In this document: positions 41,094 to 50,561 of the stretch, in pieces
How positions within the stretch are numbered: position 1 is the stretch's first letter
How the letters are laid out: each line of letters begins with the position of its first letter
DNA from: Candidatus Moranbacteria bacterium UBA2206
GTDB lineage: Bacteria > Patescibacteriota > Minisyncoccia > Moranbacterales > UBA2206
Direction: 5' to 3'
DNA length: 61,427 bases
Assembly: GCA_002328565.1 (NCBI GenBank)
Contig: DCUU01000065.1
Span: 1-61,427, forward strand
Made by a program: the position numbers and the translations under genes
Notes under the pieces: model-generated
The model's input: only the letters and a program-made list of their open reading frames with translations
Database searches by the model: none
Told to the model about the DNA's origin: nothing

Positions 41094-42806
41094 GACCCTC
41101 CTCAAATCAATCAAATTCAACTGTATTTTTTTATTCCCACTCCATTCGTCTTCTTGAATATTAAAAACCATCTCTATTTTATCATCCTTTTTCAAATCAG
41201 GAAATTTTGTCGCCAAAGAAAATCCAATCGCGTCAAAAATTTTCGGACTACCGGAAGTGCTCATCAAAGAAAGTTTCCAGTGCTTACTTCCATTACCGAC
41301 AATTTTCAAATCACTAATGACCACATTTTTTGCCAAAAAAACTGGAACTTCATTGCCAATGCCAAATGGCTCCATTTTCTTTAGCTCGGCCACAAATTCC
41401 CAATTGATATCATCCAGTGTTATCTCGCAATCAACGTCCAAAACTGGCACAATTTCTTTGCCAGCCAGTTCTTCCTCGATGAGTTGAGACATTTTTTCAT
41501 AAAATTTTTCAATATTTTCCGGCTTAACCGTCACACCTGCCGCTTGCGAATGTCCGCCAAATCTTTCCAGTAACTCGGAACATTTTCCCAGTGTCTCGAT
41601 GATATTTATCTCTGGAATACTGCGAAGCGATCCGACAAATTCAGTTTCTTGGCGTTGCAAAACAATAGTTGGTTTTTGAAATTCATCAGCGATTTTTCCC
41701 GCTACGAGTCCCAAAATTCCCACCGGCCAATGCGGGCTCTCGGCAAAAATAAATTTCTTGTCTTTGAAAGAATTGGTTGCCAAGACTTGAATTTCTCGAA
41801 AAATTTCCGCGGTTATTTTTTGTCTTTTTTGATTGTTACTCTCCACTTCCAATGCCATGTCACGTGCCATCACCGAATTTTTTTCAATGAGCAAATTATA
41901 AGCCACATTGGCATGATCCATTCTGCCGGCCGCATTGATTCTGGGCGCAACTTGAAAAGCCACCTTATGCGCATCAGGAATATTATTCTCCGAAATATCA
42001 ATTCTTCCCACCTTAAACATTTCCAAAAATCCCACTCTTTTTGTTTTTGAAAGCACAATTAGTCCATATTTTGCCAGCACTCTATTTTCACCAAGCAGTG
42101 GCACACAATCCGCAATTGTCCCGAGCGCTACAAGATCCAGTGCCCATTTCAATTGTTCCTGTTTTTCCGGCGCTTGTTTTTGACACAGGGCCTGCGCTAA
42201 TTTGAAAGCCACACCCACCCCAGCTAATGACTTGAACGGAAAACCAGAATCTGGGATGTTCGGATTTATAAGCGCATAAGCTTGTGGCAGAATTTCCGGC
42301 GCGTGATGATGATCAGTGATGATCACATCAATTCCCATTTCTTTGGCCTTTTCCACTTCGACGATATTAGTTATCCCACAATCAACCGTGATAATTAGCG
42401 TTATTTTTTTCTCACTCAAATATTCCACCGCTTTTTCATTCATACCATAACCTTCCAATTGACGGTCAGGGATATAGCAAGTAATTTTTTTCAATCCTAA
42501 ATTTGTCAAAGTTTCAAAAAGCACAGCCGAGGATGAAACGCCATCCGCGTCATAATCGCCAAAAATAGCCACGCTTTCTTGATTTTCAATGGCCTTGGAA
42601 ATTCTTCCCACTGCTTTTTCCATATCAGTAATTTTGAAAGGATCGCTTAAATCTTTTTCATAATCAAAATTGAAATATTTTTCAATTTCTTCTGGCGTTT
42701 CCAATCCGCGATTTTTGAGAAGTTGCAAAATAATTGGACCATATTTTTCCAATAGCTCACCCGAAAAATTACTCTCCTTATTATTCTTTATTTCCCAATT
42801 TGTCAT
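41088..42806 (-). CDS. recJ: Single-stranded-DNA exonuclease RecJ
   Basis: A 572-aa DHH-family nuclease. Motifs: AIFGDYDADGVSSSAVL (I), ITVDCGITNI (II), VIITDHHHAPE (III, DHH) and VALGTIADCVPL (IV); the DHHA1 motif is RFGGHSQAAGVTV. A C-terminal OB-like domain follows. RecJ digests 5' single-stranded ends in RecF-type recombination and mismatch repair. RecQ is encoded 3.2 kb away. The stop codon is inside the long hairpin element. Confidence 0.97.
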   Translation of the reverse strand: MTNWEIKNNKESNFSGELLEKYGPIILQLLKNRGLETPEEIEKYFNFDYEKDLSDPFKITDMEKAVGRISKAIENQESVAIFGDYDADGVSSSAVLFETLTNLGLKKITCYIPDRQLEGYGMNEKAVEYLSEKKITLIITVDCGITNIVEVEKAKEMGIDVIITDHHHAPEILPQAYALINPNIPDSGFPFKSLAGVGVAFKLAQALCQKQAPEKQEQLKWALDLVALGTIADCVPLLGENRVLAKYGLIVLSKTKRVGFLEMFKVGRIDISENNIPDAHKVAFQVAPRINAAGRMDHANVAYNLLIEKNSVMARDMALEVESNNQKRQKITAEIFREIQVLATNSFKDKKFIFAESPHWPVGILGLVAGKIADEFQKPTIVLQRQETEFVGSLRSIPEINIIETLGKCSELLERFGGHSQAAGVTVKPENIEKFYEKMSQLIEEELAGKEIVPVLDVDCEITLDDINWEFVAELKKMEPFGIGNEVPVFLAKNVVISDLKIVGNGSKHWKLSLMSTSGSPKIFDAIGFSLATKFPDLKKDDKIEMVFNIQEDEWSGNKKIQLNLIDLRRVD

Positions 42807-42900
42807 AATTTCATTTTAACAAAATTAGGGGATAATTTCCCCTAATTATTATCATTTTTTTTGTAAATTCGTACTTTCGCTCAATTCGTATTTTCGTAAA

Positions 42901-43461
42901 TTACCCACACTTAGGACAAACAAATTTCGCCTTAAATTCTTTTTTACTTGCATCAAGAATCTCCAGATTCATAGTCATCTCTCCTGCGCAATTAGGACAA
43001 ACAAAATTTTCACCATATCCAAAATCTTTTGATAATCTTGGCGCATCCATTTCAATTGTATTAAATTTCACTCGATAAGCTCCGTTGCCAAAGATATTTC
43101 GTACCAACTCAAGTACTTGTTTTGGCGTCACCATACCTTGCACGATAAAATTTCGTATCCCCAACTCTTGAGCTTTTATCCTATCCTCTTCTCGCCCCAT
43201 ATGTGACAACATCATCACCGGAATACTAGAAGTATTAACATTTTTTGCTAATGATTCCTTAAGTGAAAATCCATCCATTCTTGGCATAATAATCCCCGTG
43301 AAGATAATGTCTGGGATTTCTTTAGTCGCCTTATCCATTCCATCTAATCCATCCACCGCCTCACTCACTTCAAAACCAACTTGTCGAAAAATATCCGCAT
43401 AAGTTCCGCGCACTATTTCATCATCATCAACAATCAAAATCTTTATTTTTTTATCTTCCAT
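42901..43461 (-). CDS. Receiver-like protein lacking the phospho-Asp, with zinc ribbon
   Basis: Residues 1-125 are a CheY-like receiver with the acidic pocket DDD (12-14) and the MPRMDG turn. However, the phospho-acceptor position (four before P60) is G56, not D, and the conserved Lys is Q108, 52 residues later exactly as in CheY. Phosphorylation is therefore not expected. Residues about 152-186 hold two CxxC pairs (CPNC and CPKC), a probable zinc ribbon. No DNA-binding domain of the usual type and no histidine kinase nearby. It may act by protein or nucleic-acid binding. Confidence 0.85.
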   Translation of the reverse strand: MEDKKIKILIVDDDEIVRGTYADIFRQVGFEVSEAVDGLDGMDKATKEIPDIIFTGIIMPRMDGFSLKESLAKNVNTSSIPVMMLSHMGREEDRIKAQELGIRNFIVQGMVTPKQVLELVRNIFGNGAYRVKFNTIEMDAPRLSKDFGYGENFVCPNCAGEMTMNLEILDASKKEFKAKFVCPKCG

Positions 43462-43487
43462 ATAATTTATTTAGTTTATTATTTTTA

Positions 43488-43532
43488 TTATTCGCAATTC
43501 GCAACATTCGCATATATTCGCAGATTAGCATC
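43488..43532. repeat. Family D repeat fragment
   Basis: attattcgcaattcgc, then catatattcgcagattagcatcgc-like words correspond to the right half of the 93-nt palindromes. It fills the spacer between the receiver gene and the acetyl-CoA synthetase gene. Confidence 0.6.
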
Positions 43533-43534
43533 GC

Positions 43535-45592
43535 TTATATAATTATTTTCACATCCACGGCAACGGCTTCCTGACTATTATTATATACAATTAGCGGATT
43601 TATATCAAACTCACTAATTTCTGGAATTTCCAAAGAAAAAGAGCTAATGCCCATGAGTATTTTGGCCATTTCTTCAACGTTATATTTTTTCTGTCCCCGC
43701 GCTCCTTGAAAAAGAAATTTAATCTTCCCCGAAAACAAAGCTTTTTCCACTTGACCCAAACTTATCGGCGGCACTAAATAATCCACCGTTTTCAAAAATT
43801 CCGCATAAATTCCACCTAGGCCATAAACAATCACTGGCCCAAAAATTTCATCCTTTTTTATCCCGATAATTAACTCTGCTCCTTTTTTCGCCATCGGCTG
43901 AATTATCAGATGACTTTCGGGAAAATTAGTTCTCATTTGCGAAACAGCCCGCGAAAGTTTCATTTCATTTTCAATGTTGAGTATCACGCCATTCTTGTCA
44001 GTTTTATGCAAAACTTTGTCGCTATCAACTTTCAAAACTACCGGGTATCCCAAATTTCTTCCATGATAATTTTCAATCTCAAAACTTTCTACCGTATTTA
44101 TCCCATAAATCTCCATGACTTCGGCGCTTTCACCAAAATAGAGTGCTTGGCGATTTTCCGATTTAGCTTTGGCAATTATTTCCAAAACCTTGGCTCGTCT
44201 TTTTTCATTGATCATCTGCGTCGGATTTTTTGTTTTGGCTGTGCGAGATTCATTCCACTGACTATAACTGTCAATTGCCGTCACAGCTAAATCTGGAAAA
44301 CTAAAATTGCAAACTTCATTTTGTTTAAGTTTAGTGATGGCTTTCTCCACTTTTTCTCCACCCAGAAAAACTGTCGCAATATTTTTGTCAGTCTTGTCCT
44401 TGAATTTTATTATCTCCTTAGCAATTTCTGCTACGGGAGTTTGTTCTTGTGGAGTAAGAAGACAAATCACTGAGCCAATTTCAGGAGCATTGGAAATTAT
44501 TTCTAAAGCTTTTTTGTACCGATCTGCGCGCGCATCGCCCAAAAGATCAATTGGATTTTCCACTGATGATTCGGCTGGAAGAAATTCCCGTAGTTTATTT
44601 TTAGTTTCATTTTCCAAGTCTGCCAACTGAATCTTTTTTCCACTAAAAGCATCTGAAACTAAAACTCCCGCTCCGCCAGCGTTAGTGATCACCGCCACTT
44701 TCTGATTGGGCACAGTATTTGAAAAACTAATGAAATTTAACAAGACAAAAAATTCCTCCAAATTATTGGCCCGAATTATACCACTTTTTTCAAAAACAGC
44801 TGAAACAATTTCGTCATTCCCCGCCAACGCGCCCGTGTGAGAACTGATGGCTTTTTGCGTTTTTTCATTTTTCCCCGCTTTCAAAATCACAATCGGTTTT
44901 ATTTTTGCAATTTTTCCGGCAATCTCAATGAATTTTTCTCCTTCTTTTATCCCCTCAAGATACATTCCAATCACTTTAGTGTTTTCATCTTGTCCCAAAA
45001 ATTCCAACATCTCAGTTTCTGAAATTTGCATTTTGTTGCCTACTGAAACGATACTGGAAAATTTCGTACCTTCTTTTTTGGCCGCATCCATAATCGCCAC
45101 TGCCAGAGCCCCGGATTGCGAAACAAAAGCAATGTTGCCCGCTTCCGGCATTCCACCAGCAAAAGATGCATTGAGCTTTAGGCTTGGGATTATAAAACCT
45201 AAACAATTTGGACCCAAAATATTCAACTCATTTTCCTTGGCAATTTTTTTGAGTTCTTCTTCTTGTTTTTTTCCTTCTTCCCCAATTTCCGAAAATCCCG
45301 CCGAGATAACCACATAGTTTTTTATATTCTTGGAATTATTTAGAATCTCTTGATTCACAAATTTAGCTGGGATTGCAATTATTGCTAAATCAACATCATT
45401 TTCTATTTCTGATAAAGCTTTATAACATTTTTTCCCAAAAATTTCCGCGTATTTTGGATTGACCAAATACACTTCGCCACTATAGCCAAGTTCCAAAATA
45501 TTTTTCGCAATCACATTTCCAACCTTTCCCTCTTCGCTCGAAGCCCCAATAATTGCAATTGATTTTGGATTAAAAAGTTTTTCCAAGGACAT
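43535..45592 (-). CDS. Acetyl-CoA synthetase, ADP-forming (alpha-beta fusion)
   Basis: A 685-aa fused enzyme that converts acetyl-CoA, ADP and phosphate to acetate, CoA and ATP. CoA-binding domain: SIAIIGASSEEGKVGN; ligase domain NILGPNCLGF and AFVSQSGALAVAIMD; phospho-His segment AISSHTGALAGND. The ATP-grasp part begins after about residue 470 (GYPVVLKVDSDKVLHKTD). With PFOR it gives the fermentation ATP step. Upstream is a PNPOx-like gene with a 9-base gap. Confidence 0.95.
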   Translation of the reverse strand: MSLEKLFNPKSIAIIGASSEEGKVGNVIAKNILELGYSGEVYLVNPKYAEIFGKKCYKALSEIENDVDLAIIAIPAKFVNQEILNNSKNIKNYVVISAGFSEIGEEGKKQEEELKKIAKENELNILGPNCLGFIIPSLKLNASFAGGMPEAGNIAFVSQSGALAVAIMDAAKKEGTKFSSIVSVGNKMQISETEMLEFLGQDENTKVIGMYLEGIKEGEKFIEIAGKIAKIKPIVILKAGKNEKTQKAISSHTGALAGNDEIVSAVFEKSGIIRANNLEEFFVLLNFISFSNTVPNQKVAVITNAGGAGVLVSDAFSGKKIQLADLENETKNKLREFLPAESSVENPIDLLGDARADRYKKALEIISNAPEIGSVICLLTPQEQTPVAEIAKEIIKFKDKTDKNIATVFLGGEKVEKAITKLKQNEVCNFSFPDLAVTAIDSYSQWNESRTAKTKNPTQMINEKRRAKVLEIIAKAKSENRQALYFGESAEVMEIYGINTVESFEIENYHGRNLGYPVVLKVDSDKVLHKTDKNGVILNIENEMKLSRAVSQMRTNFPESHLIIQPMAKKGAELIIGIKKDEIFGPVIVYGLGGIYAEFLKTVDYLVPPISLGQVEKALFSGKIKFLFQGARGQKKYNVEEMAKILMGISSFSLEIPEISEFDINPLIVYNNSQEAVAVDVKIII

Positions 45593-45601
45593 ATATATTT
45601 T

Positions 45602-45946
45602 TTATTTTAATATTTTTACTTTATCTAAATCAAAAATTTCTTTTATAGTAATAAGAATAGCATTTTTAACTTTATAATCACCTTCTTTCACGATACATAA
45701 TTTAAAGTATTTACCGCTAGAAAATATTTTTACTACTCCTTTTAATCTGATATATCCACCAACCACACAGATATTTTTATTCTCTTGAAGATTTTTAATT
45801 GTTTTATCCATCTGACAATCTGCCACCAATAATTTTCCATCTATAAAGCCACGAGAAATTACCACATTAGCATTTGGCATACCTTTTTTAGAAGAAGTCG
45901 CTAAAATTATTTCTTTTCCTTTCTCGAAATTATTTTTCCAATTCAT
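45602..45946 (-). CDS. Pyridoxamine 5'-phosphate oxidase-like flavin protein
   Basis: A 114-aa split-barrel protein: EIILATSSKKGMPNANVVI, LLVADCQMDKTIKNLQENK and VVGGYIRLKGVVKIF are family-like. Members bind FMN or F420; the specific reaction cannot be told. It is shorter than true PdxH. It starts just upstream of the acetyl-CoA synthetase, with which it may be cotranscribed. Confidence 0.85.
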   Translation of the reverse strand: MNWKNNFEKGKEIILATSSKKGMPNANVVISRGFIDGKLLVADCQMDKTIKNLQENKNICVVGGYIRLKGVVKIFSSGKYFKLCIVKEGDYKVKNAILITIKEIFDLDKVKILK

Positions 45947-45959
45947 ATTTTCATATTAT

Positions 45960-46001
45960 TATTCGCAATTTGCAGATTAGCATTTATTAGTAGATTCGCA
46001 T
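45960..46001. repeat. Family D repeat fragment
   Basis: attcgcaatttgcagattagc, then tagattcgcatcgc, again the right half of the 93-nt palindrome, located in the spacer before the PNPOx-like gene. Confidence 0.6.
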
Positions 46002-46048
46002 CGCTTTTATATTATACCTGATTTCCACCCAAAAAACCACCGCCTATT

Positions 46049-47656
46049 TCAACCCCTTTTCTTTCCCATCTTCGCAATCGCTAGCCGAATTTTCTCATAG
46101 CCGATACTTTCCGGCAATTTGGCTTTGATTGGGGACAGTTTTTCAGTGCTTCCGAGTTGCAAAATTACTTTCTCAATTTTTTCTTCTTCCGCTTGAGACA
46201 AGAAATCTTCCACCTTCAATTTTCCGCCCGACGCATACCAATCAATCAAATGACCATAAATTGTTCTGATGCCCAGCCCTCTAATTTTGGCAATTTTTTC
46301 CACGCTATAATTTTGTTCATATAAGTTCACGGTTTCTTTGATCGTGCCGGAAATAAATCCTTGGCTTTTCTCTCCCTTGGTTTTTTCAAATTTTTCCTGA
46401 CCTTTAGTAGCTTTCCAATTGAGACACACGTCACACCCGCGACAATTGTCAGGATGATTTTTCAAGTCCGGATCATTGAAATATTCCAAAATCATTTTCC
46501 GCCGACATTTTTTTCGTGTGGCATATTCAACCACCTTGTCCAGTTTGCTATATTTTATATCCAGAACTTTCTGAATTTCATTCCAATTTTTTCCACCATC
46601 CATCATTTCACCCCGACTCATCCGAATGAAAAATTTGTGCGTGTTGGTGTCTTTCTTGGCATGAAGCAAAACACAATAGGCTTTTTCGCCGTCTCGTCCG
46701 GCGCGACCGGCTTCTTGATAGTATCCCTCAAGACTCCCGGGCATACCAGAGTGGATGACAAAGCGAATGTCGGCTTTGTCCACGCCCATACCAAAAGCAA
46801 TGGTCGCCACAATCACCTGAATTCTGTTTTCCATAAAATCATCTTGCACTTTTTCTCTTCTCTTGGCTTCCATTCCAGCGTGATAGGCCACGGCCTTGAT
46901 TCCATTTTCTTTCAGATATTTTGCAATAACTTCCGTTTCTTTTCTAGTGAGCGAATAGACAATTCCCGAACCTGATAGACTTTTTATGATACGTAAAATT
47001 TCTTCATATCTTTCTTTAGTTTTCAAATCACATTGCACCAAAAATTTCAAATTCGGCCGATCAAATCCACGGATAAATATTTTTGGATTTTTCATTTCCA
47101 ATCGTTCCACGATATCCCCTTGCACTTCTGGCGTAGCGGTGGCCGTGAACGCCGCCACAATCGGACGGTTTTTCAAATTGCGAATATATTTTTTGATTTC
47201 CAGATAATCTGGTCGGAAATCATGCCCCCACTGCGAAACGCAATGTGCCTCATCTACTGAAAACAAAAAAATATCCAGTTCTGAAAAAAGTTTTTGAAAC
47301 TCAAAACTACCAAATCGCTCCGGCGCCACATAAAGAATTTTCACGCTTCCCTTTTTTATCTTTTCGAAATTTTCTCCAATTTCTTCAAAAGTTAGCGAGC
47401 TATTGATGAAAACCGCCGGAATTCCCCGCGCATTAAGTGCGTCCACTTGATCCTTCATTAGAGCAATAAGCGGAGAAATAACCACCGATAATTTATCCGC
47501 GATTATTGATGGCAATTGATAACACAAAGATTTTCCCCCGCCAGTCGGCATAAGCGCCACCGTATCATGCCCGCTGAGAATTGCCTCCACGATTTCTCTT
47601 TGCCCCGGTCGAAACTCAGAAAAATTGAAATATTTCTGCAAATTTTTTTCCAGCAC
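46049..47656 (-). CDS. recQ: ATP-dependent DNA helicase RecQ
   Basis: A 535-aa SF2 helicase. Motif 0 FRPGQREIVEAIL, motif I LMPTGGGKSLCYQLP, motif II FSVDEAHCVSQWGHDFRP, motif III AFTATATP, motif VI QEAGRAGRDG. The zinc-binding RQC cysteines are present (CRRKMILEYF, CRGCDVCLNW). No HRDC domain is obvious; the C-terminus is a helical wing-like segment. Acts with RecJ in recombination repair. Confidence 0.97.
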   Translation of the reverse strand: MLEKNLQKYFNFSEFRPGQREIVEAILSGHDTVALMPTGGGKSLCYQLPSIIADKLSVVISPLIALMKDQVDALNARGIPAVFINSSLTFEEIGENFEKIKKGSVKILYVAPERFGSFEFQKLFSELDIFLFSVDEAHCVSQWGHDFRPDYLEIKKYIRNLKNRPIVAAFTATATPEVQGDIVERLEMKNPKIFIRGFDRPNLKFLVQCDLKTKERYEEILRIIKSLSGSGIVYSLTRKETEVIAKYLKENGIKAVAYHAGMEAKRREKVQDDFMENRIQVIVATIAFGMGVDKADIRFVIHSGMPGSLEGYYQEAGRAGRDGEKAYCVLLHAKKDTNTHKFFIRMSRGEMMDGGKNWNEIQKVLDIKYSKLDKVVEYATRKKCRRKMILEYFNDPDLKNHPDNCRGCDVCLNWKATKGQEKFEKTKGEKSQGFISGTIKETVNLYEQNYSVEKIAKIRGLGIRTIYGHLIDWYASGGKLKVEDFLSQAEEEKIEKVILQLGSTEKLSPIKAKLPESIGYEKIRLAIAKMGKKRG

Positions 47657-47678
47657 TGTAGTAAAATTAATTCTTATT

Positions 47679-47821
47679 AGGACTTAGATATTTTTCTGAA
47701 AATCTATTTATGTAGCCATAGCAATGACAGGATTAAAATCCATATTTTCTTTTTATAATCTTAGTTGAATTTTTTTGTAATTTCAGCGAACAATAGATTT
47801 GAAGAAAAATGCGTAAGTCCT
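47679..47821. mobile_element. MITE-like element, family A ends, different interior
   Basis: Begins aggacttagatatttttc and ends gaaaaatgcgtaagtcct, an inverted pair whose outer ends equal the family A ends (aggactt-acgcat). The 143-bp interior is unrelated to the other two copies. It lies in the spacer between recQ and the PfkB-type gene, which has no gene of its own. Confidence 0.6.
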
Positions 47822-47838
47822 GAGAACATGAGCCTCTT

Positions 47839-48822
47839 CTAAATTTCCCCTTTCAAAAGTCCTTCGATTGCACCATAGTGTTGAATCACGCTCGTGCTGT
47901 TTTCGATGCCCCAACGCAAACACTCTTCCAAGCTTTTTTCTTTGAGATGCGCTGAAATGAAGCCACTGGAAAAGGCATCGCCTGCTCCCAATGAATCAGC
48001 GACTTTTTCTCTTCTAGCATCAATATGCAAAAAGTTCTCTCCATCAAATCCCCACGCACCTCTAATTCCATCCGTGAGAACAACCACCTTGGCACCCACG
48101 CTATTTAGTTTTTCTGCCAAAAATTTTTCATCATTAAGCATTTCATCACTAACATCATTCAGCTTGTCCACTATTTCAATCGCCTCGTCCTTGTTGATTA
48201 TCAGCATTTCTGATTGAGCAACAGCTTCCAAAACTTTTTGCGGATTGCTTTTAATGTTTTTTTGTCCAGGATTGAAAATCAATTTAATTTCTTTTTCGGA
48301 AACTAAATTCAAAATTTTGTCCAATTTTTTGTCCCAACTTTCATTTTCATTCCCGTTCAAAGAACTCACAAAAATCCACTGCGCGTCAACTCTTTCCAAA
48401 TCTTGTGTCATTATTTCCAATTTTTCATTGGAATCACGATCGGAAAAAATTATCCGGTCTTCACTGGGAATATTTGCAATGATAGCTGACAGATCGCTTC
48501 TATGATTTTTCCCTATTTGCACCAAGCTGGTTTCCACGCCATTTTTTTCCAACTCTTTTTTCATCCAACTCCCTGCATCATCGTCGCCTACTCGGGTAGC
48601 ACAAAAAGTCTCCATGCCAAGGCGCGCGAGTCCCGAAGCCACATTAGCCGCGCAACCACCAATTGATTCTTGGCGGGAAAGAGCAACTTGATATTTAGCC
48701 CCGAGTTCAAAAACAATTTTTTTCTGTGCCTCTAAATCATTGGGCGTTTCCAAAATTTCCCCTTCATTAATTGGAAAGATGATATCTTTCGCCATTGAGC
48801 CAATACATATTATTTTAGTCAT
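47839..48822 (-). CDS. PfkB-family carbohydrate/nucleoside kinase
   Basis: A 327-aa ribokinase-superfamily protein. N-terminal IGSMAKDIIFPINEG, the GG turn QESIGGCAANVASGLARLG, and the C-terminal signature DSLGAGDAFSSGFISA with catalytic Asp. Substrate could be adenosine, ribose or a sugar phosphate; the Gly-Gly and DxxGAGD motifs do not decide. A 93-nt family D palindrome separates it from gpmI. Confidence 0.9.
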   Translation of the reverse strand: MTKIICIGSMAKDIIFPINEGEILETPNDLEAQKKIVFELGAKYQVALSRQESIGGCAANVASGLARLGMETFCATRVGDDDAGSWMKKELEKNGVETSLVQIGKNHRSDLSAIIANIPSEDRIIFSDRDSNEKLEIMTQDLERVDAQWIFVSSLNGNENESWDKKLDKILNLVSEKEIKLIFNPGQKNIKSNPQKVLEAVAQSEMLIINKDEAIEIVDKLNDVSDEMLNDEKFLAEKLNSVGAKVVVLTDGIRGAWGFDGENFLHIDARREKVADSLGAGDAFSSGFISAHLKEKSLEECLRWGIENSTSVIQHYGAIEGLLKGEI

Positions 48823-48830
48823 AATTGTAT

Positions 48831-48922
48831 GATGCTAATTTGCTAATAAACGCGAATCTGCGAATTGCTAATCGTTTTTTATTCACAATTAGCAGATTAG
48901 CATATATTCGTAGATTAGCATC
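48831..48922. repeat. 92-nt palindromic repeat, family D, copy 2
   Basis: Near-identical to 11523-11615, with gatgctaatttgctaata at one end and tagattagcatc at the other. Arms are imperfectly complementary. It fills the whole spacer between gpmI stop (48924) and the PfkB start (48822). Confidence 0.85.
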
Positions 48923-48923
48923 G

Positions 48924-50480
48924 TTATATTATTAATGATTCTTTTTCCATCACCTTAGGCTTTTCAATTTTCATTATATCCAAAATTGTCGGTGCGATGT
49001 TGCCCAAGATTCCGCCGTCTTTTAATTTAACATTCTTAAATTTATCTGAAACTAAAAGAAAAGGCACTGGATTTTTAGTGTGATATGTATAGGCTTGATT
49101 AGCTTTTTCATCAAACATTTTTTCTGCGTTTCCATGATCGGCTGTGATGATTAAATTTCCACCACGCTTCAAAACTTCTTTTGAGAGAATTTCAATTTGC
49201 TGATCCAAAATTTCACAAGCTTTGACTGTCGCAGAGAGATCCCCAGTGTGCCCCACCATATCCGCGTTGGCAAAATTAACCGTATAAAAATCATATTTTT
49301 CTTTACGCATTTTTTCCAAAAGAGTATTGGTAATTTTTGGCGCTGACATTTGAGGCATCTTAGCATAAGAATCAATTTTCGGTGAAGGAACCATAATTCT
49401 TTTTTCGTCATCCACTGGCTCGGCGTACCCGCCATTCAAAAAATATGTGACGTGAGCAAATTTTTCTGTTTCTGCGATATAGAGTTGCTTGATATTTCGA
49501 AGTGCCATCGGCAATGTTCCAACGAGCGGTTGATCATTCCAAATAGTATGCACATCAAGATCTGGTCCGAAATCCGTGAGTGCTACGAAATATAAATTTT
49601 TAATATGATCAATCACTGGCATGTCGTCACTTAAAATAGAATTTTTGTTAGAAGCAATGAACAATTTGGAAAATTGTCGTGCTCGATCTGAACGCAAATT
49701 GAAAAATACAATACTATCATTTTCTTTTAATCTTGCAATCGGCTCATTATTATCCAAAATTACCGTTGGCAAAATATATTCGTCACTAAGTCCATCAGCA
49801 TATGCCTTTTCAATTGCTTTGTCTGGACTATCAACTTTTTCTCCGCGGGAAAAAACAATAGCTTCGTAGGCTTTTGCCAATCGATCCCAATTTTTTGATC
49901 GATCCATTGCATAAAATCTGCCGGAAAGGGTGACAATTTTTCCAATTCCCTCTTCTTTCATTATTTGTTGAAAATTTTGCAGATGCGTGAGAGCGCTTTT
50001 CGGATAGGAGTCTCTTCCGTCAGTAAAGAGATGACAATAAACTTCTTTCAACCCATTTGTTTTAGCTAATTGCAAAATTGCACGAAAATGCGCCGGGTCA
50101 CTGTGTGGACTGTCATCATCTCCCATTAGTCCCATTAGATGAAAATTTCCACCGCTTTCCTTGACATGTCTAATTGAGCCCATCAGCGCCGGATTCATAA
50201 AAAAACTTCCATCCGCAATGCTTTGGGTAATATAAAAATTATCTTGCAGAGCAATTCGACCAGCACCAATATTCATATGCCCAGCTTCTGATCCGCTCAT
50301 CATATGATCAGGTAGTCCTACATCTTGCCCAGTCGCACCCAACAAAGTATGTGGGTAAAGTTCAAACAAACGATCGAGTGTCGGTCGCTTGGACAAAGTT
50401 ATAGCATTATATTTGCTCGCTTGAGCAACGCCATAACCATCTAGAATAACAAGCATTGTAGGAGATTTCTGCTTAGACAT
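48924..50480 (-). CDS. gpmI: 2,3-bisphosphoglycerate-independent phosphoglycerate mutase
   Basis: A 518-aa metalloenzyme of the alkaline-phosphatase fold converting 3-PG to 2-PG. MLVILDGYG gives the first metal Asp. SGSEAGHMNIGAGR holds the catalytic Ser, and TADHGNAEKM plus NFANADMVGHTG give metal ligands. Full length. It lies downstream of eno with an AT-rich 81-base spacer, in a lower-glycolysis cluster. Confidence 0.97.
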   Translation of the reverse strand: MSKQKSPTMLVILDGYGVAQASKYNAITLSKRPTLDRLFELYPHTLLGATGQDVGLPDHMMSGSEAGHMNIGAGRIALQDNFYITQSIADGSFFMNPALMGSIRHVKESGGNFHLMGLMGDDDSPHSDPAHFRAILQLAKTNGLKEVYCHLFTDGRDSYPKSALTHLQNFQQIMKEEGIGKIVTLSGRFYAMDRSKNWDRLAKAYEAIVFSRGEKVDSPDKAIEKAYADGLSDEYILPTVILDNNEPIARLKENDSIVFFNLRSDRARQFSKLFIASNKNSILSDDMPVIDHIKNLYFVALTDFGPDLDVHTIWNDQPLVGTLPMALRNIKQLYIAETEKFAHVTYFLNGGYAEPVDDEKRIMVPSPKIDSYAKMPQMSAPKITNTLLEKMRKEKYDFYTVNFANADMVGHTGDLSATVKACEILDQQIEILSKEVLKRGGNLIITADHGNAEKMFDEKANQAYTYHTKNPVPFLLVSDKFKNVKLKDGGILGNIAPTILDIMKIEKPKVMEKESLII

Positions 50481-50561
50481 AGATAATTTTATAATTTTTA
50501 AATAAATATTAAATCTAAATTTTTAAATAAATTATAAACTAATTGGTTTTGAAATTAAAAA

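Noticed and set aside
11523..48922. The dispersed palindromes as a CRISPR array
   Set aside because: Repeats are single, far apart and long, with no regular spacers and no cas genes in the window.
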